A stretch of DNA of 64,000 bases from Novosphingopyxis iocasae (GTDB lineage Bacteria > Pseudomonadota > Alphaproteobacteria > Sphingomonadales > Sphingomonadaceae), in assembly GCF_014334095.1 (NCBI RefSeq), contig NZ_CP060495.1, positions 1,263,001-1,327,000 on the forward strand, written 5' to 3'. Position 1 is the stretch's first letter. Each line of letters begins with the position of its first letter. Below are positions 9,213-18,952 of the stretch, piece by piece. Made by a program: the position numbers and the translations under genes. The notes beneath the pieces are model-generated. The model saw only the letters and a list, made by a program, of their open reading frames with translations, searched no databases and had not been told where the DNA came from.

Positions 9213-9247
9213 AAGGGGTTTGCAGAGTTTGGCTGCAAACTCCCCTT
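9213..9247 (+). terminator. hairpin after ilvE, possible terminator
   Basis: The arms AAGGGGTTTGCAG (9213-9225) and CTGCAAACTCCCCTT (9233-9247) pair over 13 bp with a two-base bulge and a 7-base loop. It begins 28 bp after the ilvE stop and ends 52 bp before tRNA-Gln. No T-run follows, so it may be a factor-assisted terminator or a processing signal. Confidence 0.45.
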
Positions 9248-9299
9248 CCAAACGCAGCGATGATCCGTATATAGGCGCGCAGGACGCAAACGCGCCTGC

Positions 9300-9374
9300 T
9301 GGGGTGTAGCCAAGCGGTAAGGCACCGGTTTTTGGTATCGGCATGCGCAGGTTCGAATCCTGCCACCCCAGCCA
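9300..9374 (+). tRNA. tRNA-Gln (anticodon TTG)
   Basis: The sequence folds as a full cloverleaf. The acceptor stem is TGGGGTG (9300-9306) with CACCCCA, followed by discriminator G and an encoded CCA. The anticodon stem CCGGT/ATCGG encloses the loop TTTTGGT, giving anticodon TTG at 9332-9334, which reads CAA glutamine codons. The T arm contains GGTTCGAATCC. The CCA end is genome-encoded. The gene stands alone between ilvE and the TPR-sulfotransferase gene. Confidence 0.97.
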
Positions 9375-9378
9375 TCAA

Positions 9379-9415
9379 AAGAACTCAGGTTCTTATCGCA
9401 ATTTTCGCTATTTTT
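9379..9415 (+). terminator. weak intrinsic terminator after tRNA-Gln
   Basis: AAGAAC (9379-9384) and GTTCTT (9389-9394) form a 6-bp hairpin with a TCAG loop, followed by the T-rich stretch AATTTTCGCTATTTTTGC. The position just after the tRNA supports a terminator role, but the stem is short. Confidence 0.4.
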
Positions 9416-9557
9416 GCGGATCAGGCAGTCTCTAACCTGATTGCGACCTCAGTCCATCGAGAAAATTTGCAATCTAGTCCGACCGCAAACTGCTTGCGCG
9501 CCCATCGAATTCTTCAAGTTTTCGATAGTAGATAGTCCGGGCGGCTGGCGAAAACGC

Positions 9558-11519
9558 TCATCCTTTGGCGAGCGCTTCCTTCAGCGGGTCCAAATAGGGT
9601 TCGAACGGTTTCCATGCTCCCTGTCCCGAACGGTTGATCGGGCGGCGGACCTGCTCGCTGCTGGCGGTGCGTACCGCGCGCTCGGTCTTGTGGAAATCGA
9701 GGCAGGCCTGTTCGAACGGCAGGCCGATATGGTCGAGCATCCGGCGGGTCTGGCCTTCCAGATCGTCCAGCACATCCTCATGCTGTACGCGCAGGACGCG
9801 GCCGGGCAGCACATCGTCCCAATGGTCCATCAACCGCACATAATCGGCATAATAACGCCCGATTTCTTCCAGGCCGTAGGTGAACTCCTGGCCCTCGGCG
9901 AAGAGTTGCTTGAAACCGGAGAAACAGCAATCCATCGGGTCGCGCCGCGCATCGATGATGGTCGCGTTCGGCAGGATCAGATGGATCAGGCCGATATGCC
10001 GGAAGTTGTTCGGCATCTTGTCGATGAAGTAAGGCGCGCCCTGCCGGTGGATGTGCGTGTCCGCGATATACTGCTCGCCGAAAGCGGTGAGCTGCTCCTC
10101 CGACAGATCGTGCAGCACTGCCGGATAGCGTGAGCGGGCGGCGCTGCGACCGCGCAGACGGTGGGCGAGCGACAGGATATTGGGCAGCTCCAGCGTGCCG
10201 TCCACCTGGCTGTGGCTCGCAAGGATTTGTTCCAGCAGCGTGGACCCCGCGCGCGGCAGGCCGAGGATGAAGATTGGATCTGGCGCATTATGGCCCGCGC
10301 CTTGTTTGGAGGCGAATAGCGCTGCGGTGCAGGCTTCACGCTGACGGGCCAGTTCTTCGCTCATCGCGTCGGCGCTGTAGCGCGTCTGCGCGCGCTTCAG
10401 ATCATTCCCTTCGCGGTAGAAGCGAAAAGCCTCGCCATAATCCTTCCGGTCCTCATGCGCCTTACCCAGCGCGAAACTGAGGTGAACGCGGTCCATGAAG
10501 GCGAGATCGGGCCGATCGACCTGCGCGCGCATCCGCGCCATTTCATCGTCTGAAAAGTTGTAAGTCTTCAGATTGGCGAGCGCATAATAGGCATCGCCAT
10601 GATCGGGCCGGGCGTCGAAGGCCGCGCGGTAGCTTTCCACGGCCCGGTCCTGCTGCCCCATAGTTTTCAGCGCATGACCGCGGCTGGTGAGCGTGGCCGG
10701 ATCGCGCGGCAGGCGGTCCAGCACCTGCTCGAACAGACCCAGCGCCCGGTCGTAATCGGCGGTCTGCAAGCTCTCAATGGCGAGCTGGGACTGGAACAGC
10801 GGGTTGTCGGGATCGCGGGCATGCAAGGCCTTGGCCTCCTCCCGCGAGCGCTCGAATTTCTGGCGGCGGCGCAGGGCATCGATATAATCGAGGCGGATCT
10901 GCACGTCCTCCGGCGCAAAAGCGGAGGCGCTTTCCAGCAGGAATTCGGCATCGTCCAGAACTCCCAGCCGAATGCCGATCTGCGCGAGCAGCCGCATGCC
11001 CTCCACATCCTGCGGATGGCTGCGTAGATAATGGCGGCAGATTTCCTCCGCCCGCAGCAGCCGCCCTTCGTGCAGGTGGTTGGTCACGGCGAGCAGTTCG
11101 CGCGGCAGACCGGCAAGCCGCCGTTCCTGCGCCGCTGCTGCCTGCGCTTCGGCATCGCGCCCCGCCGCGGCCTGCAACTGCGCAAGCTCCCGCCAGCTTG
11201 CCGCCAGCGCGGGGTTGAAGCGCACCGCGCGCCCATAGGCGCCGATCGCTTGGTCGCGCTTACCCGCATCGCGGGCGAGGTGCCCGGCCTCCTGCCAGGC
11301 GCGGCCATATTCGGGCATCGCGCGGTGGAGGCGGGTGAGATAGTCTGAAGCCTTCTGGTTGCGACCGGCATAGCGCGCCGCGACCGCCGCCAGATAGAGA
11401 GCATCGCCATTTGCGCCGTCATCCGCCAGCACCGCGTCTGCCGCGGCCAACGCATCGGTATGGCGGCCCTCCTGCAAAGCCTTGCGGCCTTGCGCCAAAC
11501 GTTCTTCACCTTTGGTCAT
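9558..11519 (-). CDS. TPR-repeat sulfotransferase
   Basis: The 653-residue protein has an N-terminal half of tetratricopeptide repeats (about residues 5-400, for example QAIGAYGRAVRFNPALA and RAVESYRAAFDARPDHGDAY) and a C-terminal sulfotransferase domain. The domain opens with the 5'-phosphosulfate loop IFILGLPRAGSTLLEQIL (about residues 417-433), and DARRDPMDCCFSGFKQ matches the 3'-phosphate-binding region. It would transfer sulfate from PAPS to an unknown acceptor. No signal peptide is visible. Met at 11519 was chosen because the TPR region begins at once. It lies 75 bp downstream of a TonB receptor gene on the same strand, a recurrent pairing in sphingomonads, so one operon is likely. Confidence 0.88.
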   Translation of the reverse strand: MTKGEERLAQGRKALQEGRHTDALAAADAVLADDGANGDALYLAAVAARYAGRNQKASDYLTRLHRAMPEYGRAWQEAGHLARDAGKRDQAIGAYGRAVRFNPALAASWRELAQLQAAAGRDAEAQAAAAQERRLAGLPRELLAVTNHLHEGRLLRAEEICRHYLRSHPQDVEGMRLLAQIGIRLGVLDDAEFLLESASAFAPEDVQIRLDYIDALRRRQKFERSREEAKALHARDPDNPLFQSQLAIESLQTADYDRALGLFEQVLDRLPRDPATLTSRGHALKTMGQQDRAVESYRAAFDARPDHGDAYYALANLKTYNFSDDEMARMRAQVDRPDLAFMDRVHLSFALGKAHEDRKDYGEAFRFYREGNDLKRAQTRYSADAMSEELARQREACTAALFASKQGAGHNAPDPIFILGLPRAGSTLLEQILASHSQVDGTLELPNILSLAHRLRGRSAARSRYPAVLHDLSEEQLTAFGEQYIADTHIHRQGAPYFIDKMPNNFRHIGLIHLILPNATIIDARRDPMDCCFSGFKQLFAEGQEFTYGLEEIGRYYADYVRLMDHWDDVLPGRVLRVQHEDVLDDLEGQTRRMLDHIGLPFEQACLDFHKTERAVRTASSEQVRRPINRSGQGAWKPFEPYLDPLKEALAKG

Positions 11520-11594
11520 GGCCGTGTGCCCTAACGCAGGAACGGCGGCGGGAGCAAATGCCACCGCCGCCGTTCCATTCAATCCGCCCTCGGA

Positions 11595-14288
11595 TCAGTA
11601 GTCGAAGCCGACCCGGATACCCACGGTGAGCGGCCGGTTGGTCACGATGCGCGGACGATCATAATAGAAATCGCCCGAGATCTGCGCCCGTTCGTCGCTC
11701 AGATTCTCGCCATAGACCTCGACATTCCACTGGCCGGTCTCGACACCTGCGGACAGGCCGAAGGTGGTGTAACCGTCCAGCTTCAGCCGGTTGATGGCGA
11801 TGATGTCCGTGAACTTCGAACCCGAATGCGTCATCTGCGGCATGACATAGGCGCTCAGCGTCGGGCTGACGTCCCAGGCATAGCGCGCACGCAGATTGCC
11901 CTGGAAGTTGGGCGCATAAGCCAGATCGCTGCCCAGCTGCACATCGTCGGTAGGCGTCAGCACCTCGGTGATCTCGCTATCCAGCACGGACAAAGCGCCG
12001 GAAATCGTGAGGCCCGGCACGGTATAGGGTGCGTAGGTGAACTCCGCTTCCAGCCCCCAGATCTCCGCATTCGCCGCATTGTCCGAGAAGAACAGGTTGG
12101 TGATGCTGGGATCGAAGATAGTGGTCTGCAGATTGCTGATGTCCACGTAAAAGGCGCTGCCGTTCAGCCGCAACTGGCGATCGAACAGCTGCGTCTTCCA
12201 GCCCAGTTCGTAATTGTTGACTGAGTCGGTCTCCAACTCGAACGGAACCGTGAAGCCGTCTGGCCCTTGCGCGCCGCCGGGGCGGTTGAGCAGGCCCGGA
12301 CGGAAGCCTTCCGAATAGGTGGCGTAGAACAGCAGGTCATCGGTCGGCGTGAACGTCAGCGTGCCCTTGAAGATCACGCCTTCGGACTTCGCCTTGTCCG
12401 GTGCGCTCAGCGCGTTGAACACCTGCGTGGCCTGCGCCTGCGAAAGACCGGCGGCCATGATATCCTGAACAGTGTCACCCTGGCTGAAAGTCTGGCGCAG
12501 CGCGGCGTTGCACGAACCGATGAAGGTGTACTGGCCATCGCCGTCGTAGAGATCGGACAGATTGGTGCCAAAAGCGTTCTGATCCTCGGCCGCACCGGCA
12601 TTGCAGAAGGCGCTGTTGGCCGTGCCCTCGAAATCCACTTCCACATCGTAATAGCGCGCGCCGAAGGTGGCAGTCAGCAGATCGGGGACGAGATCGTAGC
12701 TCGCCTCGCCGAAAATGCCGATCTGCCGATCGGAACGGCGCACGTCGTTGCGGAAGATGGCGCTGGCTGGCAGCGGGCCGGGATCGCTCTGATAGGCCCC
12801 TGGGAACGGGAAATTCGGGGCAAAGCCGCCAAATGGGGCCGCCTCGATATTGCCCGGATAATTATAGTCGTTCCGCTCCTTCAGGATCAGATTCGAATAG
12901 AAGCCGCCGCCGGTAACGCGGAAACGGTTCTGTTCGGGCGTGCTGAAGCGCAGCTCCTGCGTGAAGACGGTGGTTCCGCCCTGAGAGGTAACGTAGAGAT
13001 TGGGCTCCTGACAGGTGCCGCTCGGATCGTTGCCGGCACCGGGATAGCTCACCGAGCCGTCGCAGATATAATAAGGCAGATACTGCCCGGCGAAAAGATA
13101 ATCGGTATAGTCTATTCGCTGATCGACCTCGCGGTCCGTATAGGCTCCGTTATACACGATATCGAGCATGCCGAGGCGCCCTTCGACGCTCCAGGCGGTG
13201 TTGGAGAAGTTATCCTCCAGCCGATCGTCCTCGAAACGCTGGATCTCCAGATTGTCGAGATCGAGCTCGGGATCGGCGAAGAAAACGCCGTCCGTCTCCA
13301 GGCTCTGGCGGGTGTGTGTAAGCGTTACGCTCCAATCCGGCGAGATTTCGTAGAGCGCGGAAGCGCGGAAGCCCGAATATTGGGCGTCGTTGAAATTGTC
13401 CTCGACCAGCCCGGAATTGTCGGCCTGACGGAACGTCACATTGGAAAGATCGGCGCCCGCCTGAATGCCGGCGCGGTTCGGTGCCACGGGCACGCCGTTG
13501 CGGCGCACGGTGCCGGCTTGGCGGAAACGCGCGCTGTCACGCAGGCTGCGCGTGCCCGCGATATTGTCGATATAACCGCCCTGATCGTCCAGATAGACGA
13601 CGCCGCGTACCGCCAAACGGTCCGTCACGGGCAGGTTAATCATGGCCTCGGCCTTGTAGCTTTCCTCGCCGCCCTTGGTGAAAGACGTGCCGACGGTAAA
13701 GCTGGCGTCGAAGCCCGACAGGTCGGGCTTATTGGTGATCAGACGGACCACGCCCGACTGGGAACTGGCACCGAACAGCGTGCCCTGCGGCCCTTTCAGC
13801 ACCTCGATCCGCTGCAGATCGGCAGCGTAAACGTCGAGGTTGCGGCCTGGCTGTGCCAGCGGCTGCTCATCGAGATAAAGCGAAACGTTTGGAGCAAGTC
13901 CCGCAACGCCCGCGGTGGTGAGGTTGGGCGTCGTCGAAGCGAGCCCACGAATATAGATCGTGCTGAGGCCAGGGCCCTGACCGCCTGCGGTAACAGACGG
14001 CAGCTGCTGCAGATAATCGTCGAAGGTGTTGATATTGAGCTGCTCGAGCTCCTGCTCGCCAATGGCGTCGACGGCGATCGGCACGTCCTGCAGGTTCTCG
14101 TTGCGCCGCTGCGCGGTCACGATGATGACCGGCGCACCGCCCTTCGGCTTAGCCTTCTGCGCCGCAGCACTTTGAGCGGCAGGGGGCTGCCGCGTTGCCG
14201 GCTGCTCACTGGTCTGCTGCGCGGCCGCAGGCGTGGATAAGGCGATAGCAATCGCGACGCCGGAGGCGCCGTTCGAGATGCGGTTCAT
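11595..14288 (-). CDS. TonB-dependent outer-membrane receptor
   Basis: The 897-residue protein has a Sec signal peptide (MNRISNGASGVAIAIA... ending in AAAQQ), then a Pro/Ala/Gln-rich segment, a TonB-box-like stretch (PVIIVTAQRRNENLQDVPIA) and the plug motif STIYIRGL with LKGPQGTLFGASSQSGVV, followed by a beta-barrel ending in the aromatic RVGFDY. Such receptors import large or scarce ligands across the outer membrane using TonB energy. The plug is of the FecA/IroE-like catechol/xenobiotic-transport type seen in sphingomonads, so the ligand is not predictable. It heads the operon with the TPR-sulfotransferase. Confidence 0.95.
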   Translation of the reverse strand: MNRISNGASGVAIAIALSTPAAAQQTSEQPATRQPPAAQSAAAQKAKPKGGAPVIIVTAQRRNENLQDVPIAVDAIGEQELEQLNINTFDDYLQQLPSVTAGGQGPGLSTIYIRGLASTTPNLTTAGVAGLAPNVSLYLDEQPLAQPGRNLDVYAADLQRIEVLKGPQGTLFGASSQSGVVRLITNKPDLSGFDASFTVGTSFTKGGEESYKAEAMINLPVTDRLAVRGVVYLDDQGGYIDNIAGTRSLRDSARFRQAGTVRRNGVPVAPNRAGIQAGADLSNVTFRQADNSGLVEDNFNDAQYSGFRASALYEISPDWSVTLTHTRQSLETDGVFFADPELDLDNLEIQRFEDDRLEDNFSNTAWSVEGRLGMLDIVYNGAYTDREVDQRIDYTDYLFAGQYLPYYICDGSVSYPGAGNDPSGTCQEPNLYVTSQGGTTVFTQELRFSTPEQNRFRVTGGGFYSNLILKERNDYNYPGNIEAAPFGGFAPNFPFPGAYQSDPGPLPASAIFRNDVRRSDRQIGIFGEASYDLVPDLLTATFGARYYDVEVDFEGTANSAFCNAGAAEDQNAFGTNLSDLYDGDGQYTFIGSCNAALRQTFSQGDTVQDIMAAGLSQAQATQVFNALSAPDKAKSEGVIFKGTLTFTPTDDLLFYATYSEGFRPGLLNRPGGAQGPDGFTVPFELETDSVNNYELGWKTQLFDRQLRLNGSAFYVDISNLQTTIFDPSITNLFFSDNAANAEIWGLEAEFTYAPYTVPGLTISGALSVLDSEITEVLTPTDDVQLGSDLAYAPNFQGNLRARYAWDVSPTLSAYVMPQMTHSGSKFTDIIAINRLKLDGYTTFGLSAGVETGQWNVEVYGENLSDERAQISGDFYYDRPRIVTNRPLTVGIRVGFDY

Positions 14289-14897
14289 TTTAGGTCCCTT
14301 GTTTCAGAGTCGGCATCGCCTGAGGACGCCGGTTCAGATGTCGGAATATGGCGAAACATGGTTCGCCCAAGACACAGCTCGGATAACAAGGGCTTAGCGC
14401 TATGGCCACACAAGCAAGCCGTATTGCAGCCCACTACGAAAAACTGTTGCATTGCAGCAACAGGCCTTCCCACCCAAGACTGCGGCATCAGCGCAGTGGA
14501 CGAATTGGTCTATGGTTTGACCGATTTTTATAAGGGGCCAATGCAAACGGATCGGACAAAAATAAACCGACATTTCTCGGTGGAAAGCCGATCGTCTCAA
14601 TGCTCGAGGGGAAGACGGACTACCGATGATGGAGGTTTACCGAGGCGTAACTAGCTTCACCACGTTCTAGAATTGGACGAAGAAGCGGAAGTCGAGGTCG
14701 AGGGCCAAGCCTTGTCCTCAACCCCCTAGCTGCACACAATTTGGCTAAAGAAATTATTGCCAGGCCACGCGGACAGTTCTAGTTCCCTTACTATCAGTTA
14801 GCGGACGATGGCCGACCTCGCGTTCGATGGGCGCAACCGATGTCTTTCCCTTCTTAGAATGGGATGGCTGGCGCCATCCCTTAGCAAAGGGCGCAGC
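14289..14897. other. gene-free stretch between the TonB receptor and the glycoside locus
   Basis: About 600 bases with no convincing gene. The left part must hold the promoter of the TonB receptor, read leftwards. The right part holds a short palindrome at 14861-14880. Short open frames here have no family resemblance and poor codon use. Confidence 0.6.
14861..14880. repeat. short inverted repeat, possible hairpin
   Basis: GGGATGG (14861-14867) and CCATCCC (14874-14880) pair perfectly around CTGGCG. It lies just past the stop of the leftward glycosyltransferase gene. No T-run follows on that strand, so it is at best a weak terminator, or part of a dispersed intergenic repeat. Confidence 0.4.
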
Positions 14898-15953
14898 CTA
14901 AATCTCCGAACTTTCCAAAACGGCACTGTAAAGAGCACACATGTCTTGTGCCATGAGGGTTGCGGTAAAGCGCTCCTCGAAGCGTTGGCGGACGCGGCCT
15001 CGGTCGAGCGCGAGGACCTCAGGTAAGCGCGCCAGCGCCTCGTCCAGAGACTGCACGACGATACCGGTTACTCCGTCCTCGACGATTTCCGGGACGCTGC
15101 CCTTGGCCCACGCTATCACCGGCGTTCCGCAGGCCATTGCTTCGATCATCACCAGCCCGAAGGGTTCCGGCCAGTCGATCGGGAACAGCAAGGCCGAAGC
15201 ATCTCCCAGAAAACTTTGCTTGGCGCGATCATCGATACTCCCGACATGCCGTATCGAAGAAGATAGCGCGGGAGCCACGACCCGATCGAAATAGTCAGGA
15301 TTTCCGGGATCGACGGGACCGGCAAGCTGCAGAGGAAGGCCCGCCCGGCTGGCCAATTCGATGGCCCGGTCCGGCCGCTTCTGGTCGGTCATTCGTCCGA
15401 TGAAGGCAAGATAGCCGCCCGCCCCGCGCCCCTCTGTCAGCCGATCGACCGGGATGCCGTGATGCACGACACCCGCCAGAGAGGATTGCGGCATGTCTTC
15501 GGCTTGGGCGTGGGAAATGGCGACCACGCGCTCTTCGGGAAATTGACGGAAATGCTGGCGGTGATCTTCCTCGTCCGCGCGCCAATGGATCGTCCGGAAA
15601 ACGGGCGCTGCCCAGGTCTGACACAGTGCGCTGGCATGAGCGGACCCATGCAAATGGACGATATCGAAAGCATCTCCCGCCCTCAGCAGTTCGGCAAGCT
15701 GAGCGGCCTCCAGCTCTGCGGCGAGCCCCGGCGGCACTGTGCCCTTGCCGCGATGATCGGATAGGGAGCGGAAGCCGGAACGGAGCGGAAGATCGATGCT
15801 GCTGTCGCTGCCGGCAAAGATCACCGGCTCGTGCCCAAGCGCGGCCTGTGCCCGCGCGAGATCTGCAATCACGCGTTCGGTGCCGCCATAGCTTAGCGGC
15901 GGAACAGGCAAGATGACCGGCGCGACATGAGCAATTCTGCAGGAAGCTAACAT
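14898..15953 (-). CDS. glycosyltransferase family 4
   Basis: The 351-residue GT-B enzyme begins with CRIAHVAPVILPVPPLSYGG, the typical GT4 opening with a Gly-Gly-Thr-Glu loop that contacts the donor. The C-terminal signature is DWPEPFGLVMIEAMACGTPV followed by IAWAKGSVPEIVEDG (about residues 256-291), with Glu spaced as in retaining GT4 enzymes. It diverges from the sucrose-phosphate synthase gene with 27-69 bp between starts, so the two probably share a control region. Donor and acceptor are unknown. Confidence 0.88.
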   Translation of the reverse strand: MLASCRIAHVAPVILPVPPLSYGGTERVIADLARAQAALGHEPVIFAGSDSSIDLPLRSGFRSLSDHRGKGTVPPGLAAELEAAQLAELLRAGDAFDIVHLHGSAHASALCQTWAAPVFRTIHWRADEEDHRQHFRQFPEERVVAISHAQAEDMPQSSLAGVVHHGIPVDRLTEGRGAGGYLAFIGRMTDQKRPDRAIELASRAGLPLQLAGPVDPGNPDYFDRVVAPALSSSIRHVGSIDDRAKQSFLGDASALLFPIDWPEPFGLVMIEAMACGTPVIAWAKGSVPEIVEDGVTGIVVQSLDEALARLPEVLALDRGRVRQRFEERFTATLMAQDMCALYSAVLESSEI

Positions 15954-16022
15954 TTATCGGCCACTATCTCAGGAACTTGAATGCGTGATCTGACGCTCTT
16001 GCATCCGGAAGGAACGATCTCA

Positions 16023-18068
16023 ATGCGCATTTGCCATATTGCTCTGCAGGGATGCCTTCGGCTGGCAAATGTCTCTTACGGAATTACGGCGGACACGGGC
16101 GGCCACATAAAATATTTGCTGGAACTCGTGAGGGCGAGCGCCGCAGACCTCGATGTTACGCATATCGATATCGTCACGCGCGGCTTTGAGAACGATAAGC
16201 TCGGCGAAGCCTACGCGCCCGATGCTGGCGAAGTTTCCGGCAAATTGCGGCTGATCCGCCTGCAGGATGGAGAAGCGGCCTATCTGCCGAAGGAGCAACT
16301 CTGGCAACAGCACCAGGCGCTGTGCGATGCGTTTCTTGCCTTTCTGGCCAGCTGCGGCGAGTTGCCGGACCTCATCCACGCTCATTACGCTGACGGTGGT
16401 ATTCTCGCGCGCGCAGCAAAGGAACGCTTTGGCATTCCCTATCTCTTTACAGGACATTCGCTGGGGGCGGTCAAGCGGCAAGCGAGCCAGGGCGTCAGTG
16501 ATGAAGAGATCGAGCGCCGCATTGCCATCGAAGAACGCGTACTTGAAGCAGCCGACGCGGTAATCGCCAGTTCGCGCGACGAGGCGGAGGCCCAATATTC
16601 TCATTATGACGGGATCGATAGCGGCCGGATAAGGGTAATCCCGCCCGGATGTGTCCTCGATCGCTTTGAAGATGCTACGCCCAGCGACACCGTTCGCGGC
16701 GAGTTGCAGCGGTTTCTTCGCGAGCCGGAGAAGCCGATCCTGCTCGCGATCGCGCGGCCGGTTCGCAAGAAGAACTTGATGGCATTGCTCGAAGCCTATG
16801 CCGGCAATGCGCATTTGCGAAAGCAGGCCAATCTGGTGATCGTGGCCGGTTGCCGCGGCCTTATGGGCGATCTGGAACAGGAATGCCGTGAGGTGATCGA
16901 AGAATTGATCGCCGCTATCGACCGGCATGATCTGTACGGCAGCGTTGCCTATCCTAAATCGCACGCGCCGTGCGACATCCCCGCATATTACGCGCTGGCT
17001 CGCGAGACCGGCGGCGTATTCGTCAACCCCGCGCTGAACGAGCCGTTCGGACTGACGCTGCTGGAAGCTGCCGCCTCCGGCCTTCCCGTGGTTGCGACGG
17101 ACAGCGGCGGACCGAACGACATCATTGAACGATGCGGAAATGGACTGCTTGTCTGTCCCACCGACCGGGCGGGCATCGCAGCAGCTTGCCTCGACATCCT
17201 GTCCGATGAGGACAAATGGACGCAGTATTCTGAAGCAGGATCAGCGGCGGTCCGGGTATATGACTGGCAAGCCCATTGCGCCATTTATCACCGGTTGATC
17301 AAAGAAATTACGCTTCCCGAAATTGCACCGAGCGCCCACAATCGAATGCTGGTTTGCGATATCGACAACACGCTCCTCGGCGATCGCGCAGCGTTGCGCG
17401 AATTTCTTTCGTGGCAGCAGGATCATCGTCAGAATGTGGTTCTGGGTATCGCTACCGGGCGGAGTTTTCACAGCGCACAGGCTATTCTTGCCGCCGAGAA
17501 TGTTCCGACGCCCGATGTCATCATCAGCAGCGTGGGAAGCTGCGTACATTGGTACGACCGCGATATGCGGCGTTTCGTCGAAGATGCCGCCTGGTCCAAT
17601 TCGCTCCTACGAAACTGGGACCCCGATGCCCTTGCCAATCTGGCGGTTGCGCTGGGTCTGGAACCGCAGGGATTCCTGGAACAGAAGCCTGGCAAAGCCA
17701 GCTTCTTTGTCGGAAAGGCCGACGTAAACACACTAGCCGAAGATTTGCGGCGTAACGGCTTTGCCGGCGAGACCGTGATCAGTCATGGTCGCTATGTAGA
17801 TTTGCTTGCCCGCGGGAGCGGCAAAGGCGCCGCTGTAAAATATGTGGCGCAGGTCCTTGGGCTCGAACCTAATCAACTGGTCGTGGCCGGCGACAGCGGA
17901 AATGACATCGCTATGCTCCGCGCGTGCCGGCATCCGATTATCGTCGGCAATGCCAGCGACGGCATTGGGGATCATCCTGCCTTGGCACATGCCTACATTG
18001 CCCGTGCGACCCATGCCGCTGGCATCCTGGAAGGCGTGCAGCACTTCCGTAAGGCCGGTTTGTGGTAG
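16023..18068 (+). CDS. bifunctional sucrose-phosphate synthase / sucrose-phosphate phosphatase-like protein
   Basis: The protein (681 residues) joins a GT4 sucrose-phosphate synthase domain to a HAD-IIB phosphatase domain. The first (residues 1-435) starts RICHIALQGCLR, has SYGITADTGGHIKYL (the Gly-Gly-His loop of sucrose synthases), ARPVRKKNL and the donor signature NEPFGLTLLEAAASGLPVVA. The second opens at about residue 442 with VCDIDNTLLGD and closes with VAGDSGNDIAML. Together they would make sucrose-6-phosphate from UDP-glucose and fructose-6-phosphate and release sucrose, a compatible solute. Met at 16023 was chosen because GGAAGGA lies 9 bp upstream and the fold begins there; an in-frame ATG at 15981 also has a possible ribosome site. 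A related glucosyl-phosphate product cannot be excluded. Confidence 0.88.
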   Translation: MRICHIALQGCLRLANVSYGITADTGGHIKYLLELVRASAADLDVTHIDIVTRGFENDKLGEAYAPDAGEVSGKLRLIRLQDGEAAYLPKEQLWQQHQALCDAFLAFLASCGELPDLIHAHYADGGILARAAKERFGIPYLFTGHSLGAVKRQASQGVSDEEIERRIAIEERVLEAADAVIASSRDEAEAQYSHYDGIDSGRIRVIPPGCVLDRFEDATPSDTVRGELQRFLREPEKPILLAIARPVRKKNLMALLEAYAGNAHLRKQANLVIVAGCRGLMGDLEQECREVIEELIAAIDRHDLYGSVAYPKSHAPCDIPAYYALARETGGVFVNPALNEPFGLTLLEAAASGLPVVATDSGGPNDIIERCGNGLLVCPTDRAGIAAACLDILSDEDKWTQYSEAGSAAVRVYDWQAHCAIYHRLIKEITLPEIAPSAHNRMLVCDIDNTLLGDRAALREFLSWQQDHRQNVVLGIATGRSFHSAQAILAAENVPTPDVIISSVGSCVHWYDRDMRRFVEDAAWSNSLLRNWDPDALANLAVALGLEPQGFLEQKPGKASFFVGKADVNTLAEDLRRNGFAGETVISHGRYVDLLARGSGKGAAVKYVAQVLGLEPNQLVVAGDSGNDIAMLRACRHPIIVGNASDGIGDHPALAHAYIARATHAAGILEGVQHFRKAGLW

Positions 18069-18952
18069 GGGTTTTTCAGTCCGTCAGCACAGCAACCATC
18101 ATACGTGGACGGCAGGACCATTTCGACCATCTGATAGCCGGGCTGGCGGCTCAACGCGTCGCTCCTGACGAGTTGGTGGTTGCGCATATGCAGCCTGAAC
18201 CGCCCGCGTTGAACCGCTCCCTCCCCTTCCCTGTGCACTTTTGCAAAGTGGAGGGAGACGAGCTTCCCTTGGCCGCCGCGCGCAATGCAGCCGCGATGAA
18301 GGCGAGCGGCGATATCCTGGCGTTTCTCGATGTCGATTGCATTGCGGATCCCGACTTCGTTCGACGTGCGGCGGAAACGACATCGCTTGCCTTCAATGGT
18401 GTGTTCCTGCCCGAAGTACGTTATTTGCCCGCGCACCGATCAGGCTGGCTGAAAAAATCGGGCCTGCCCGATTACGAAAAGCTGTGCGAACTGGGGCAGC
18501 GCCACCCCGCGAAGCCCGCACTAGCCGGAATAGACAGTGCGCCGATCGCGGACCACGGCGAGTTGTGGGGCCTCGCGTTCATCATGAAACGATCTGCCTG
18601 GTTTGCTGCCGGAGGCATGGACGATGCCTATTTCGGATATGGTGCGGAGGAGACCGATTTCGGACAGCGGCTTCGCGCGGCCGGTGTCGACCTATACTGG
18701 CTTGGCGGCACGGTAGCTTTCCATCAACATCATGCCGTTCACAAACCGCCGCTTCAGCATTTCGAATCCATTCTCCGCAATGCCGCGCTGTTTCGCGACA
18801 GATGGGGGGAATGGTGCATGGACTATTGGCTCGAAGCTTTTGAAAACGCTGGTTACATCGAGCGGACGGGTGATCGGATCGAATGCCTGCGGAAACCGAG
18901 CGATGCGGAAATCGCCGCGGCACGGCAACCGGATGACGTGCGCTTCAGCTAA
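18062..18952 (+). CDS. glycosyltransferase family 2 (galactosyltransferase-like), GTG start
   Basis: The 296-residue GT-A enzyme has an N-terminal nucleotide-binding fold with FLDVDCIADP (the DxD metal site, near residue 90), and the C-terminal GGMDDAYFGYGAEETDFGQR motif (near residues 190-208) typical of the galactosyltransferase C-terminal region, where Glu-Glu-Thr-Asp contributes the catalytic base. The start is GTG, overlapping the stop of the sucrose-phosphate synthase gene by 7 bp, so the two are coupled. The gene ends 8 bp inside the stop of the convergent glycosyltransferase gene. The acceptor is unknown. Confidence 0.85.
   Translation: MVGVFQSVSTATIIRGRQDHFDHLIAGLAAQRVAPDELVVAHMQPEPPALNRSLPFPVHFCKVEGDELPLAAARNAAAMKASGDILAFLDVDCIADPDFVRRAAETTSLAFNGVFLPEVRYLPAHRSGWLKKSGLPDYEKLCELGQRHPAKPALAGIDSAPIADHGELWGLAFIMKRSAWFAAGGMDDAYFGYGAEETDFGQRLRAAGVDLYWLGGTVAFHQHHAVHKPPLQHFESILRNAALFRDRWGEWCMDYWLEAFENAGYIERTGDRIECLRKPSDAEIAAARQPDDVRFS

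Noticed and set aside
12267-14240. Long open frame (657 codons) opposite the first TonB receptor gene
   Set aside because: It is the antisense shadow of a high-GC gene; its translation shows no family motifs and the sense strand is clearly the receptor.
14808-15026. Possible 72-codon gene
   Set aside because: It spans a palindromic intergenic element and the antisense end of a glycosyltransferase gene, with no family resemblance.
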